DNA of 33,791 nt from Candidatus Coatesiibacteriota bacterium. Its GTDB lineage: Bacteria > JAFGND01. Positions 33,089 to 33,791 of this stretch are shown in pieces (position 1 is the stretch's first letter; the number at the start of each line of letters is the position of its first letter). A program made the position numbers and the translations under genes. The stretch covers positions 1 through 33,791 of the forward strand of contig JAFGND010000091.1 of assembly GCA_016927185.1 (NCBI GenBank), read 5' to 3'. The notes below the pieces were generated by a model, which saw nothing but the letters and a program-made list of their open reading frames with translations, had not been told where the DNA came from and ran no database searches.

Positions 33089-33791
33089 TTACTTTAATTT
33101 TATTATTCTTCTGGTTTCAGAAGATGATTTAATAATATATACTCCTTCTCTCCAGCTGCTTGTATCAAGAGAATGTTTGCCTTTGTCTAGTTTCATAATA
33201 AGTTGACCAGTAAGGGAATAGATAGAAACAGAGGAAGAAGAGGAAATTGATAAATGGGAAGCAAAAGGATTTGGGGAAACTGAGAAATGCTTGTCTGGCA
33301 AGCATGAAGAAGAGTTTGAAGAAGAGAAACCAGTATTAGTAGAATAACAATGAATTCTGCTAAAATTTCCTAAAATAATATCACCATTAACATTCAGGCA
33401 CATTTCAGAATAAGGCATGTGATCAGTAAATGATTTTGTCCATAATGTATCTCCCTGTGAATTGTAGCATGCAAAATCATGTACATTGTAACCTCCATGA
33501 AAATAAGCAAATATATTGTTGTTCTTGTCTGTGATAACTGAATAGAAATTTGCCATTGTTATCCTGAATTTAACAGATCCTTCTGTAGTAAGCCCCCAAA
33601 GCCATTGACTGCCTGGAACTATTATGTCTCCATTTGCCTGTATTGCACAGATAGCTTGATTATAATTATTTCCAACTCCATCATATCTCCATTTCTCATT
33701 GCCGCTAAAGTCCCTGCAAATGAAATTCCCATTATCTATGTAATAAATGGAATTATTGCCTAAGGTTACTCCATTTTTTGTCTCCCCACTC
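33089..33791 (-). CDS. T9SS cargo protein with propeller-like repeats, 5' part outside the window
   Basis: The reading frame is open from the window edge to TAA at 33089, so this is the 3' part (about 233 residues) of a longer gene. The internal ATG at 33556 is not a start: upstream codons read on as repeat sequence with short strands such as SIYYIDNGNFICRDFSGN, EKWRYDGVGNN and AICAIQANGDIIVPG, typical of a PQQ/WD-like propeller. After more such repeats (NIFAYFHGGYNVHDF, DTLWTKSF, GDIILGNF) comes a Ser-rich linker and a type A T9SS sorting domain (FSVSPNPFASHL, IYSLTGQLIMKLDKG, WREGVYIIK). This C-terminal domain is almost the same as that of the protein at 3050-4603. Confidence 0.85.
   Translation of the reverse strand, partial: SGETKNGVTLGNNSIYYIDNGNFICRDFSGNEKWRYDGVGNNYNQAICAIQANGDIIVPGSQWLWGLTTEGSVKFRITMANFYSVITDKNNNIFAYFHGGYNVHDFACYNSQGDTLWTKSFTDHMPYSEMCLNVNGDIILGNFSRIHCYSTNTGFSSSNSSSCLPDKHFSVSPNPFASHLSISSSSSVSIYSLTGQLIMKLDKGKHSLDTSSWREGVYIIKSSSETRRIIKLK

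Noticed and set aside
33089-33556. Complete small gene starting at ATG 33556
   Set aside because: The frame is open and propeller-like all the way to the window edge, so this is an internal Met of a larger gene.
1-33791. tRNA, including selC, rRNA, CRISPR array, IS or integrase
   Set aside because: I looked through all gaps on both strands and saw no tRNA-like T-arm/CCA pattern, no regularly spaced short repeats outside coding sequence, and no transposase or recombinase motifs.

Overview
The window is AT-rich, densely coded DNA from a diderm (Gram-negative type) bacterium. No rRNA, tRNA, IS element, integrase or CRISPR array is visible. Four proteins end in a Por/type IX secretion (T9SS) C-terminal sorting domain (an FSVxPNPF-like start and a GVYIxK-like end). 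Several lipoproteins and an ADP-heptose-type glycosyltransferase support an outer membrane. This mix, with DUF4349, long TPR proteins and TTG/GTG starts, suits the FCB group or one of the uncultured candidate phyla near it. I cannot name the lineage.

Layout. 1-306 is a leader or intergenic region with a promoter candidate and an RNA structure that could hide a ribosome binding site. 307-4603 (+) encodes a small lipoprotein interrupted by an in-frame UGA, then two exported beta-propeller proteins with T9SS tails (Asp-box/BNR type and PQQ type). 4689-6423 (+) is a methyltransferase/heptosyltransferase-like pair. 6420-16198 (-) is a long co-oriented block: comF, a 1279-residue TPR protein, a propeller lipoprotein, uridine phosphorylase and two exported proteins. 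16362-17441 (-) is a radical SAM/SPASM enzyme. 17512-27301 (+) runs from a 1738-residue pseudokinase-TPR-GAF-histidine kinase into recJ, selB, a TauE/SafE-like membrane protein broken by in-frame UGA, and a small membrane protein with a Ser/Asp tail. 27343-28632 (-) is another PQQ-type T9SS protein. 28912-30956 (+) is a GNAT-like protein and a DUF4349 lipoprotein. 30983-33791 (-) holds a glycosyltransferase, a lipoprotein and the 3'-terminal part of another T9SS cargo protein that leaves the window.

The most interesting theme is selenocysteine. The window encodes SelB, the Sec-specific elongation factor, and two otherwise intact reading frames are each interrupted by one in-frame UGA. In the lipoprotein at 307-783 the UGA gives Gly-Sec-Cys and is followed, at the right distance, by a stem-loop with a GUC loop and a bulged U, like a bacterial SECIS element. 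In the TauE/SafE-like gene directly after selB the frame continues in convincing family sequence past the UGA, but I see no SECIS, so a nonsense change or sequence error remains likely. UGA is used as an ordinary stop by at least six genes here, so wholesale reassignment does not explain them.
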